A stretch of DNA of 64,000 nucleotides from Aureobasidium sp. EXF-3400 (lineage: Eukaryota; Ascomycota; Dothideomycetes; Dothideales; Saccotheciaceae): contig SWBL01000240.1 in assembly GCA_024195585.1 (NCBI GenBank), forward strand, positions 17,473 to 81,472, written 5' to 3'. Within the stretch, counting starts at the first letter, position 1; each line of letters starts with the position of its first letter. This document shows, piece after piece, positions 1-10,012 of the stretch. A program made the position numbers and the translations under genes. The notes under the pieces were generated by a model. It saw nothing but the letters and a program-made list of their open reading frames with translations. It searched no databases and had not been told where the DNA came from.

Positions 1-297
1 CCAAGCCATACTCATTTTCTCGCATAATTGGTAATACGTCCAGGCGGTCAAGCAATCTGAGTGCATTGGGTGTGAGGTTGACAGCTCCACCGATGACGCC
101 GGGCTTGGGACGAATCTCGAAGACTCGAATCTTTGGCGGTGCTGATTCATGCGAGAATTTGGCGAGGGCCATGGCGGCCGTCAGGCCTGATAATCTGTAT
201 GAGCATCTTGGGGTTGTCAAGGATGAAAGGACCGCAAACCTGCAACGCCGCCGCCCAGGATCAAGATCTCAAGAGGTTTTTCGGTTGAGAGAGACAT
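1..297 (-). CDS. FAD-dependent monooxygenase (salicylate hydroxylase type), 5' part only
   Basis: This is the N-terminal part of a flavoprotein hydroxylase that runs off the left edge of the window. The start codon is at 297. Exon 1 (240-297) encodes the beginning of the Rossmann fold and ends inside the dinucleotide-binding loop (GGGVAG-L). A 53-nt intron (187-239, GTTTGC donor, CAG acceptor) separates it from exon 2, which runs to base 1 in an open frame. After splicing the text reads GGGVAGLTAAMALAKF, followed about 15 residues later by FEIRPKPGVIGGAVNLTPNA, which is typical of UbiH/salicylate-hydroxylase-like enzymes using FAD and NAD(P)H to hydroxylate aromatic or polyketide substrates. 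The substrate cannot be inferred because the catalytic and C-terminal parts lie outside the window. Confidence 0.85.
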
Positions 298-1418
298 GAT
301 TGATGACTTACACAGAGGGGGAGTGAGGCGAAGGCCTTGGCTTATAGTTTATATATTCTCTGGACGCATGGCAGCTGCATCGTCCACACGTTACGAGGCG
401 CATTGATTGCTCCTGCCCGCAGATCTCGGAAGAATATCCCGCATATCTAGATCTCGCGGTACATATCTTGTCCGACCGAGACTCTACACCCTGGATGTAT
501 CGAATCCCTGATTTTCACGTAGGACATCGAAGATCCTCTACACATCCATATTGATCGAGCGTTTCTTTGATCTCGCGCCGCTGGACACGCGTCTTCACGC
601 TGTTTGGTTTTGGCCCCAGTGTCAACAATGACGGTGGCAGGTAAAGTTGTCCATGAACAAGAAGGAAGTAGCTATCCCGGAGATCGTCATTGCGTTTCTC
701 GGAGGTTTGTTCGGCAAGCGACCTGATTGGTGTACGGGCGGACTTCGTGAGAATCTTGGTAAAGGAACCCGCATTCTTCGTCACACCCACCTGGTTTCTC
801 CGTATCTATGAACACTACCAAGATCTCGACATAAGACATACTCTGAATTTGGAAAAAGGCCATACCGTTGTCTCGTCCGAATTATGGGTATTGCGAGTTG
901 AAATCGTTCGCTTCAAACCGCTCTTGTCGCGTGATGTACATTCGTGCGCATTCGAATGGGGGTCTCAATACTCGGATATGCATGTCACACCAAAGTTCTG
1001 TCCAGGACGCATCCTCGAGGCTTGTCAAGGCTTGATGCTATTCCCAGATTTTTTGTGCTTCTGGTGCCTATCTCACGGCAACGAGTGCTGCTCTTGTGAC
1101 CTTGTTACATGGATTGAAGCTTTGTGACTTTGGTTTGTATCTATGCAGCTGACTTACAGATCGATATTCCCCTCTTCCGACCTGGGTTGTGCATAACCAG
1201 CACGCGGTACGGGACTCAACGTTAACATGGAGACCCCGAACCTACGTAAACAGCGGGTAGTAGCTGAATGGCCACATCGATGGTACATGTGGGTACCAAT
1301 GATGCAGGCCTATGACGGCCCTGTCCAAGTATATTAACCCATAGCCCACCTCTTTCTGTTCTTATCAAGTCGTATCGAGTCACTCTACATACACCGCAGA
1401 ATTACTATCGACATCCAT
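298..1418. other. Intergenic region with no supported gene; TATA box near 1330
   Basis: This stretch of 1.1 kb separates the FAD monooxygenase from the secreted NTF2-like gene. Two overlapping open frames exist on opposite strands (515-790 minus, 690-1127 plus). Neither shows a recognisable domain, splice structure or protein-like composition, so neither is called. A TATATTAA box at 1330-1337 lies about 90 bp before the downstream start codon and probably directs that gene. Confidence 0.5.
1330..1337 (+). promoter_or_regulatory. TATA box of the NTF2-like gene
   Basis: TATATTAA lies 82 bp upstream of the start codon at 1419, followed by a pyrimidine-rich stretch typical of fungal transcription start regions. 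Assignment is by position and sequence only. Confidence 0.5.
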
Positions 1419-2102
1419 ATGCGTATCTTTGCCCTTGCAGCATTGGCAGGACTTGCCGCAGCCCATGCTCCTTTCGACCATCCTGGTTGGCCATCACAGC
1501 CCGGTTGGCCATCACAGCCTCGTCCCACGAACACTGCTGCACAACCCCACCAAAGTGGTGCTGCATGTATCTCGGCCCCAGACGCGTCCTTGATCGCCAC
1601 GAGCTTTGGCTTGACCATCTCCAACTACACAGAAGCTCTGGCAGTTCAGCTCTTCACCAACAACTTCACCGATCAGTCCGACAGCGTCAACACATTGATC
1701 CATGAACCAGGATTGAGAGCTGAAAACGTAAGTACAAGATAAATGCATACTTAAGATACTATACTAAAGGAATCTTAGCTCGGCTCTTTGACCTTTGCAT
1801 CGAAGGCAGACTTCCTCGCCGGTCAAGGCGCTCAACCTCCCGTCCCATTCAAGATCTTAAACCTCTGGAACACTTGCGACACGGTCATCATCCGCTGGCT
1901 GTCCGCCCAGAGTCCTTTGCCCATCCAAGGTATCAGCATCGCTACCGTAGTACCTGCAATCGAAGGTCAGGGTGGTGGCTTTGGCGTTGGTCCTCAGAAG
2001 TGGCAGATCAGCAGAATTCTCGCAGAGTTCAACTCAGGAGCTTGGTTGGGCGATCTTGGATACCCAGAGTGTGCAGTCGTCGCGAATGCTACTACTTCTT
2101 GA
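1419..2102 (+). CDS. Small secreted NTF2-like domain protein
   Basis: A 210-residue secreted protein made from two exons (1419-1727 and 1779-2102) joined in phase 0 across a 51-nt intron with GTAAGT donor and TTAG acceptor. Residues 1-15 form a signal peptide (MRIFALAALAGLAAA). A short linker contains a tandem duplication of GWPSQP. From about residue 47 the pattern C-x-S-A-P-D-A...SFGLTISNYTEALA...SDSVNTLI...PFKILNLWNTCDTVIIRW...QISRILAEFNSGAWLGDLGYP matches a family of fungal secreted NTF2-like proteins, whose alpha+beta cone fold may bind a small ligand. No enzymatic residues can be assigned and the role is unknown. It lies between an aromatic hydroxylase and a rhodanese, with no clear functional link. 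Confidence 0.8.
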
Positions 2103-2437
2103 GGCTAGGGTTACGTCAAGCTGTTATCGCTCCAGGGATGTGAGTCGATGATGGAAGTTTGATGGATCTACGACAGCTGCGACTTGCACTCTGTGAATAT
2201 TCATTTCTAGAAGTACGATATATTGAACCATATTATACAGCTTGTTCTTGTCAATGCATGTCATGTTATGAGAGCTGATCCGACGAATGAGACAGTAGGA
2301 GTGACATGTTGTTACTCACAAAACCGTTGGCAACACCTTGATGGTGACATACCAAATGTCACCGACGACTGATTACTGGACGAACAGAGATCCCATATAC
2401 AGCACCCCCCGGATTCACTATAATGAACTCGCAAGAC

Positions 2438-2445
2438 TATATAAG
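2438..2445 (+). promoter_or_regulatory. TATA box of the rhodanese gene
   Basis: TATATAAG lies 136 bp upstream of the ATG at 2581. Its position argues that the in-frame ATG codons further upstream (from 2338) are promoter sequence and not the translation start. Confidence 0.55.
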
Positions 2446-2580
2446 CAGTATATAGCAATACTGCTTCATTGCCGTACTCGCCGTTTATCATTTCATATGC
2501 GGAACATTCGCTTCTTCGCCTCACTCCAGATACCAGTATACCGCAGAACAACTATACCAAGGGTTCAAGTATCCAGAGAG

Positions 2581-3162
2581 ATGAGCGGCACGAACAACAG
2601 TCAGGTAGTCCAAGAAACTCCATGGCACGCGGCATACCCTGCACCAAAATCCGAGGCAGTAGGGATATCTCAATCTGAACTCCTCGCCATGATGGAAAAC
2701 GGCAAAGAGCCAGGCAAAGACTTCATTCTTGTCGGTCTGCGAAGAAACGATCATACAGTAAGACAAAAGTGACTACATTCAGGATGTTGTTGACATGCCC
2801 TTGTAGGGGGGCACTATTGAAGGATCCATCAACTTACCTGCTCAGAGCTTGTATCCCTCTATTCCCACCCTGTATAAGTTGTGCAAGGCTGCGAATATCT
2901 CTCAGGTCATCTGGTATTGCGGTAAGACTTCCACGTATTGCCTTAGTGGTGACTAGAGCTGATCGTGTTATTTGAAGGCTCCTCCAAGGGACGTGGTAAC
3001 CGTGCTGCGGCATGGTTCGCAGATTATGTGGCTGAGCAAGGCAATGAGACTGATACTATCCAAAGTCTTGCTCTTACGAAGGGCATCAGAGGATGGGTCG
3101 AGGCAGGACCACCATTCATCAATAGGGTGAGTGAGTTTGATGCTGATGTTTGGAAAACATAG
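2581..3162 (+). CDS. Rhodanese-domain protein, Cdc25/Acr2 (arsenate reductase)-like
   Basis: A cytosolic rhodanese-fold protein of about 158 residues in three exons (2581-2757, 2807-2921, 2978-3162). The introns are 49 and 56 nt with GTAAGA donors, and the phases close exactly. Motifs after splicing are FILVGLRRNDHT, GGTIEGSINLPAQSLYP, IWYC-GSSKGRGNR and the C-terminal EFDADVW. The second junction falls directly after the catalytic cysteine and rebuilds a CX5R loop (C-GSSKG-R) of the type used by Cdc25-class phosphatases and arsenate reductases. Relatives in fungi include Ibp1/Ych1 and Acr2-like proteins. Activity could be phosphatase, arsenate reductase or sulfurtransferase, and the sequence does not discriminate. 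The start was chosen because a TATA box lies between it and upstream in-frame ATGs. Confidence 0.85.
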
Positions 3163-3338
3163 TTTCCTGGTTCCGTTCAATGTTATTAGTTTGTGCTGTA
3201 AGGAAAACTCAAAGAATTGTACTTAGTAACTAACAATAACAAGTCATTCTCGACAAGTCCCATTTCCATGATCATTACTCATTCAATTCCCTCTGATCCG
3301 TCATTTCCATCATCGCCGTGATGGCCACGGAAAACACT
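3163..3338. other. Convergent intergenic spacer
   Basis: Short 176-bp 3'-3' gap between the rhodanese gene and the MFS transporter. It contains only A/T-rich 3' untranslated-like sequence. Confidence 0.5.
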
Positions 3339-5435
3339 TCAATGCTTGGTGTTACAGTTGACTTGAGACACTTCAACATGTTGTGTCTTCTCACCCTCGA
3401 AGTCCTTGGCGGGTGGGATGTCATGGGCGCCTTCCTCGTCCTCCATCTTCTTGGCCAACTCAGTAACACCAAAGAGATCATCCATTCTCTCAAGCGAGAG
3501 ACCTTTGGTCTCAGGAATACTGTGCGGAAGAATGATGTTAGTGCATTTGCTTCACCAAAAGAATCGGAGGAGGAAACAACTTACAAGAACCAGGCGAAGA
3601 GGAAGGAGAGAAAGCAAGCTGCAGAGAAGAAGAGGAATGTACCATATCCTGCCTTTCCCATTGTGGCGAGCATGTTTGGAACAGCACGAGCGACGACGAG
3701 GTTGAAGAGCTAGACGTCATGTTAATCATCATGTAATACTCCTGTTTGAGGAAGAGACCGACCCATTGAGTTGCAGCACCCAGAGCGACGTTGACACTGC
3801 GCAGTCTTGCAGTAGGGATCTCAGAAATGTAGATCCATGGTACCTAAAGGACAATTAGCGTGGTTTGACTATACCGGATGGGAATGACTTGCCGGCCCCC
3901 AGCCCCATTGGAAGAAACCTGCGAAAAGGTAGATGCAGACAAGTGCCATGTATCCGGCTCCAGGAATATCGGCACCCCTGACCGGAGGCTTGATGCGCAC
4001 ATAGAGGCCGACATAGAGCATAGCACAACCCATGGCAATGGATGTCCACAGTAGAGATCTGCGACGACCCAGTGAATCGGCAGCGAATAGAAGGAAACAA
4101 GCACACATGGTCATTTTGACCTAGTTGAAGAGTCAGCAGTTATGCTTTGATACCAATCAACTGTGACTTACAACGCCATAGATACCAGTGGCGAATAGGC
4201 CGGCGTCTGTACTGGACAATCCTAGGTTCTGGAAGATCTGCGGAGAACTATGAGGTGTAAATGTTAGCTACATACATTCTTGGAAGCCCACTCGAGAAGG
4301 TCTCAAGTTGTAACATCATGGCAACACACACAAAGATGGCTTGTACTTACTAGTAGTTGATGGCATTAGTACCGGTCATTTGCTGGGTAATCATGAGCCA
4401 GATAGTGATTATAGCTCTCTTTCTGTTTCCAGGGATGGTCCACATCTCTCTCATCAAGTCCATGAAAGAAGCACCACCGACCAAGGCCCTTTCGTGGTCG
4501 AGTTGTTCCTGCATCTCGCGAAGTTCCATCTGCACATAAGGATGGGAGGAGGGAAGTGCTCTGACGTTGGACAAGACTGCTGAGGCTTCATCCCAGCGAT
4601 CTTTGCGTGCTAGCCATCTAGGAGACTCTTTGCAGTAAAACATTGAGCCAAAAAGCAAGACTGCTGGGAGAGCTTGCATGGTCAGGGGTACGATGTAGGT
4701 TGTTGATCCGGTCAAGTGCTTGTTCGCGCCATAGTTGATCTGAAGATGTCAGCATCTCATAAATTGAAAATTGGAGAGATTGATGGATTTACCCAAAAGG
4801 CGAGCATGGTTCCGGTTGCGATGAACAGTTGGTAGATACCAGTAAGACCACCACGGATGGCACGAGGTGCGTTCTCCGAGATATACAGGGGAGTGACCAT
4901 CGAAGCTTTGCCAACGCCGAATCCAGCAATCAGACGGCCGACATACATCAAAGCAATGTGACCATTGGCAGCTGCTTGGAAGATGCAGCCGATCGTGACG
5001 ACCACAGCGGCAATAAGGAGTGCCACGCGCCTTCCCAATCGATCGGCGACATATGATGCGACAAGAGCACCAGCAAAGCATCCGCACTGCAAGGTTGATA
5101 CGATGTTTGCTTGCAGATCAGCTCTCTGAATAGGCGAGAGGCCATCGAGACCATATTTTCTACATCCAACGTCAGAACAAAGGAACTCTATGGTCAAGGT
5201 GCAACTGTATGCTTACGTCTTGAATGCGGGCAGGGTGAGAACACCACCGATGATTCCTGAATCTACACCAAACAGCATACCACCGAAGCAAGCCTATTAC
5301 AGTCAGACATGACTCGATATAAGCACACAGCGTATATCTCACCGAGAAAGCCAGGAAATAGACTTTCCAGCCATAGATCTCCGGAGGATCCTCTTTCATC
5401 GCGTCATTCTTGACGATTTTTTGTAGTAGACCCAT
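3339..5435 (-). CDS. MFS sugar transporter (sugar porter family, quinate/hexose permease-like)
   Basis: A 12-TM plasma-membrane sugar/proton symporter of 538 residues in nine exons: 5343-5435, 5217-5293, 5160-less-one to 4793 (4793-5159), 4351-4739, 4172-4247, 3893-4120, 3763-3843, 3585-3709 and 3339-3519. All phases close. Sugar-porter signatures are clear: [40 protein letters not shown] with [53 protein letters not shown]-type loop and [13 protein letters not shown]. The intron at 3844-3892 has a GC donor (GCAAGT) instead of GT. The intron at 3710-3762 has a weak GTCGGT donor but restores the family sequence [12 protein letters not shown]. It is transcribed divergently from the DUF2264 gene, and a shared palindrome between them suggests co-regulation in uptake and breakdown of a sugar or uronate. 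The substrate is not determinable. Confidence 0.92.
3844..3892 (-). other. Non-canonical GC-AG intron in the MFS transporter
   Basis: On the minus strand the 49-nt intron begins GCAAGT and ends TTTAG, joining WGWGP to [10 protein letters not shown] in phase 0. There is no GT donor nearby that keeps the conserved frame. The rest of the donor (CAAGT) is optimal, as is usual for GC-AG introns. Confidence 0.85.
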
Positions 5436-5970
5436 ACTGAAGGTCGTTGACGAATGGTATAGAATAGAATCGAGTCTTCCTCAATGGCCTGACCAGAAAC
5501 CAGATATCCAAAGTGCGGACATGCTCTAATATATCAATCACCAGCACATGCCGGGACCACACACAACAATGCATTCCATTCATTCGTGGACATTGTCCAC
5601 AGTACTTGGCCCGTCTGGGCGAATCTGGGCAGTCACAAATCCAAGACAGAAGTTCTCATCTCTCACATGCTGGAAGAGGAAGATAGAGAGACACAAAATC
5701 CGGGGTACGCTAGCGCGTCGTGGGGGCGGCTGTGGAGGAGTGGGGTGATGCTTGGACTCCGTTGCCGCTTGCTTGTCGGCAACGGAGTTCAGTTCAGGCT
5801 AAACTTGCGACACGATAGATCGCCATTCGATGCTACCTCATCAGTGTTTCTGTTTACCGGGATATTCGGCCAAAGAGCAAGCGGGGTGAAATAATTATCG
5901 CGTTGACAATAAGAACAACAGGCTCCCAAGACCTTCTCGTGTAAACCAAGTGCCAGCCTCTCGTATCAAT
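5436..5970. promoter_or_regulatory. Divergent promoter between the MFS transporter and the DUF2264 gene
   Basis: A 535-bp head-to-head intergenic region. On the minus side a TATATTA-like element lies at about 5526-5535, some 90 bp before the transporter start. The centre holds the long palindrome at 5754-5790. The arrangement allows one regulator to control both genes; that is inference from layout. Confidence 0.55.
5754..5790. promoter_or_regulatory. Inverted repeat with CCG-N9-CGG core, candidate Zn2Cys6 operator
   Basis: Two 14-nt arms match at 13 of 14 positions: GGACTCCGTTGCCG at 5754-5767 and CGGCAACGGAGTTC at 5777-5790. They are separated by nine bases. The arms are perfectly complementary over their inner 12 bases. 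The inner triplets form CCG-N9-CGG, the symmetric half-site geometry bound by dimeric fungal Zn2Cys6 activators. The element is in the middle of the divergent promoter, about 340 bp from one start and 180 bp from the other. Confidence 0.55.
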
Positions 5971-8180
5971 ATGTCTACAGCTCAAGCCGCGACAAACAAC
6001 CGCCCTTTCCCGCTACATCCGTTGTCGCAAAATCCGTTGGTGACGCGCGATGACTTTGCAGCAGCCTGCGCTTCACTATTAGACCCTCTGGAAGCAGGCT
6101 TCAGTCCGAAAAAGGCATTGGTCAGAGTTGGAGGCTCTGGAACAAGATGTGAGTGACATACAATTTTTCCGGTGGTCGCGAAGAGCAGCAAGACGGGTTT
6201 GCCAAGGTGTAAGCATGGTACGAGGCCAAGCCAGTAGCAGGAGCTTCTTCATACCCATCATGGACTTGCTGTGGCAGTAAAACTCTCCAAGACTGTAGAA
6301 TGATTCTCCGTCTTGTGTTCGCCCGGAACAACTTGTACCGTACGGAATGACTGATATTGTGATGTAGTCGATGAGACAGCAGCTCAGATCGAAGGATTCG
6401 CCCGTCCGCTATGGGGTCTCGCACCACTACTCGCAGGAGGATCCTACAGCAAGTCAGAGCTATGGGTGAAGGGTATGATCGCTGGTACGGATCCCGAGAG
6501 CCCAGAGTTCTGGGGCAACATGGAGGATCTCGACCAGCGTATGGTCGAATCATGTCCTATCGGATACACTCTTGCGATTGCTGGGAAAGACTTCTGGGAC
6601 CCCTTAACCGACAAGCAGAAAGAAAACATTGCAAATTGGCTAGGCAGTATGAACGACAAAGAGATGCCGAATACGAATTGGTGAGCAGAACATGTGCTTA
6701 GTTTTGAATTTGGACTGACGCTTTCAGGTTGTGGTTCAGAGTGTTTGCCAATCTCGGCTTGAAAGCTAATGGAGCTCCCTTCTCGCAGTCCCGCCTCGAA
6801 GCCGACATGGATCATCTAGACACCTTCCATCGAGGCGACGGGTGGTCAAACGATGGGCCTGCAGGTTACACCCAGATGGACTACTACTCGGGATCTTTCG
6901 CCATCCAATATCTCCAGCTGCTGTACGCCAAGCTTGCAGGTGACTCTGATCCAAAGAGAGCAGAAGAGTACAGAGAAAGAGCTCGCAAATATGCTCTGGA
7001 CTTTGTGCATTACATGGACCCTGAAGGTCATGCTATTCCATTTGGAAGAAGTTTGACCTACCGCTTTGCGACCGTGGGCTTCTGGTCTGCCGTGGCTTTC
7101 GCTGATCTTGAGCTACCTGCTCCACTATCGTGGGGCGTTGTCAAAGGCATGCTTCTGCGTAATCTACGCTGGTGGTCGAAACATCCAGACATCTTCCAGC
7201 CGAACGGCATGCTGAACATTGGATACACGTATCCAAACTACTACCTCGCCGAGAACTACAACTCTCCAGGTTCGCCGTACTGGTGTATGTTGGCCTTTGC
7301 TCCTTTAGCACTGCCCAAAGAACATCCATTCTGGACATCGAAGGAAGAGGCGCACCCGTTCAAGTCGGGTTCTACACTCCCCGAGATCAAGGCTCTGAAG
7401 TATCCCTTGCACATCATGGTGCACAAGGCTGGACACACATTCCTGCTTTCTTCGGGCCAAAAATGCCACTACCCCCTCAAGTCTACTCAGGCAAAGTACG
7501 GACACTTCGCCTACAGCGCTTCGTTTGGCTACAGTGTCCCAACAGGCGGCTACACTATCGAGCAGTATGTTCCAGAATCTGCCTTGGCTCTCAGCGACGA
7601 TGGAGGCGAGATGTGGAAGATGCGTCGTGACGTGGAGAATGCTGAGTTGAGCACAAAAGATGGTTCGCCATACTTGTACTCAGAGATGAGGCCATGGTCA
7701 GATGTAAAGGTCCGTACTTGGTTGCTTCCTCCTACTGATGAGGCACCTTCCTGGCATCTGCGCGTGCACCACATCAAGTCGGGTAGAAGTTTGCAGAGTT
7801 ACGAAGGTGCCTTCGCTATCAAGGGGACGGCGAAGAATACTGGACGTGCTTTGGGTGCTTTGTCTGACTCGCCGCATGAAGAAGGTATCGCGGCCAATCA
7901 AGCGTCCGCCTTGACAGTATCCGAGGCTGGAGCTGTTGGCATTGTTGATCTGCATGCACCCAGGTTTGGCAAGGTGCTCGAGGTCGATGCAAACTCCAAC
8001 CTGATCGAAGCTCGCACTGTTCTCCCGTCTTTGGGTATGGACATTGAGGCTGGCGAGGATGTATACTTCGTGACAGCTGTGTTTGCCATGCCCGCTTCTG
8101 AAGGCTGGAAGGAGAGGTGGGGATCGTCTTGGCAGGATAAACCGACAATCCCTGGTTGGCTGAAAGAGATCATTGGTTAG
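5971..8180 (+). CDS. DUF2264 domain protein
   Basis: A 647-residue protein from three exons (5971-6148, 6368-6680, 6728-8180). The first intron is long for this window (219 nt) and the second is 47 nt; phases close. The family start is recognisable as [20 protein letters not shown], then [22 protein letters not shown] and [18 protein letters not shown], with a long all-helical body rich in aromatic residues ([20 protein letters not shown]) and a C-terminal beta-rich segment. DUF2264 proteins occur in bacteria and fungi, have an (alpha/alpha)6-barrel-like pattern and are often found with sugar-acid or polysaccharide catabolic genes. No reaction is established for the family here. No signal peptide is visible, so action is probably intracellular. 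The divergent sugar transporter supports a role in catabolism of an imported saccharide. Confidence 0.88.
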
Positions 8181-8228
8181 AGAGTGTCATAGAGCAGTAT
8201 AGACGTATGCTTTGATTTCCAATCACAA

Positions 8229-9226
8229 TCACGCGTTTGAGCCGAGTTCCTCTTCGACTTCGTACGCTCTGACTTGTTTGCCATCGTCATCGGTGCTCTC
8301 TTCGTCGTCGTTGTTGCTCTCCTCATCGTCGTTGTTGCTCTCCTCATCATCGTCTTGCTCATCGTCGTCTTCCTCGTCATCATCATCCTCTTCTGCTTCT
8401 GGTTCGCTTCCACTTTCGGACTGTGTGTTGTCTTCCTCGGCGCTGCTGTGATCATAGACATCGTTGTCGACGTCGTACCCGAATTCAACACGATCAACTC
8501 TAGCTTTCATCAGTAGAATTCGTCCAATAAACTCTGTACTGAAAACACGTCCTTTGCCAAGTAGCTTGCGAAAATATCTATGCCAAAGCAACTCGTCGAA
8601 ATGCATGGCACACCATTCAAGAGTTTCTTCCTGGATTGATCTATCAGCGAAAGTGGTAGCAGACGGACCGAGCACCCTCGCAATTCCGGTTGCAGAGTTG
8701 TCGAAACTTTCACTGTTCCAGAAAGAATTTTCGCTTCTCAGATTTACACAAGTTCCGATGTCCTGTAAGAACATCTGTTTGGCTTGGTGGCGTAGTATCG
8801 GAAAGTCATATTTATCGCCCAAGATATAGTAGTCCAGGTAGGTCTTTGTGAAGTTCGGATTCTTCAAGTCTAAAACGTTCAGACCAAAAACGGTATCATC
8901 GTCGTACATGACACGAAGCATGACTTCTACCTGATTCGGATCATCGTCGTCACCTAAATCGATCTCAGGACTTGACGCAACCTGCAAAGAAACGATGAGC
9001 GGGATGATGCGAACGATACATGCATACGTACGGCAAATCCAGACGAGAAGGCGCGATGGAAGTATAGTGACGATGAAGCAAGTATAGCCTTGTGCGCAAA
9101 GATCCTGCGGTTGCTAAATGTGACGATTATGTCCGAGTACTGTTGAACATTGTATAGACACGTCACCCTCTTCCTTGAGTTGTTCAGTAAGCCAGCCTCG
9201 TCTTCGAAGGAAGTTGAGTACGACAT
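8229..9226 (-). CDS. BTB/POZ domain protein with acidic repeat tail
   Basis: A 315-residue protein in two exons (9032-9226 and 8229-8981) joined in phase 0 across a 50-nt intron. Residues about 25-110 form a BTB/POZ fold with the typical YSDIIVTFSNRRIFAHKAIL and SSLYFHRAFSSGF strands. Fungal BTB proteins of this class usually act as dimeric scaffolds or Cul3 adaptors. The middle region (YILGDKYDFPILRHQAKQMF) is the BACK-like helical segment common in fungal members. The C-terminal 60 residues are almost entirely D, E, S and N and include two copies of DDEESNN encoded by a 21-bp tandem repeat. The start is the first ATG of the open frame. The gene is convergent with DUF2264, separated by only 48 bp. 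Confidence 0.85.
8301..8352. repeat. 21-bp tandem repeat in the BTB protein tail
   Basis: The unit CGTCGTTGTTGCTCTCCTCAT occurs twice in succession with a partial flanking copy and encodes the acidic DDEESNN repeat. It is the most conspicuous minisatellite in the window and a likely site of length variation. Confidence 0.6.
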
Positions 9227-10012
9227 AGCTAGGCATACCTCTTCATCGGAACCCGCGGCCCAACCACAGTGACCTTTGTGGTGGGCATTTGGACTCCTCG
9301 CTATGATTACTTATTATTAGCTTTGGCCTGTGAGTGAGCGACAATGCGAAAGTAGATGATAAGGCGACCGAGGGTCCTCAATATTGAGAGCAAGGCCGAA
9401 AAGTGGTCGGGAGACGCGAGCGAAGGCGGTGGGTCGTTCTGCCAGCGACGCCCAGAAGCTTCGTTCTCGAGAGACATCGCGTTCATCTTTCAACCCACAA
9501 CGACATGCGGGTCTCCTTGATCAGAATTGATGAGACTCTTTACTGGCACACACATCGATCATGGCTGTCATGACGCCGATCAAATCTTTGCTACAAATCA
9601 CCTGCACGTCTCCGAATTGTTATGCAGGAGCCCCGCCCGAACTCAACATCGTTCCTTCCCACTTCGTTTGCCATAGCCATGTACCTGCCCAGAAAAAAAA
9701 CATCTCACTTCCACATCTTGTCTATCTGCACTCTCTCTGTCTCGCATGCCGTCCGTTGCTCCCTCAATTGAATGCGTCAGAACCCATATTGTTTCGTACA
9801 GAGTCATCTTGACGACAAAGAAATCGTCGCCCGATCAACCGCCGAAGCTGTCGACGACGACAACCATCGCGTGTAAACGAACTGATACCCTTCAGCTCTT
9901 GGCGCTAGAAATCGCCTCGAGACACGCAATTTTGACCACCAGACCGATCTCCAATCGAGAGTGACAACACTGTTTACAGCCCTTGTTCGACTCGATTGCT
10001 TTGGAAGCAAAG
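9227..10012. other. Divergent intergenic region between the BTB and RRM genes
   Basis: About 790 bp of promoter and 5' leader sequence. The part after 9640 is rich in C and T runs, as expected near fungal transcription starts. No domain-bearing open frame was found on either strand. Confidence 0.5.

Noticed and set aside
515..1127. Overlapping open frames on both strands upstream of the NTF2-like gene
   Set aside because: No domain, no splice structure and mutually overlapping; composition does not look protein-like.
2338..2580. In-frame upstream extension of the rhodanese protein
   Set aside because: A TATA box at 2438-2445 lies inside it, so this sequence is more likely promoter than coding.
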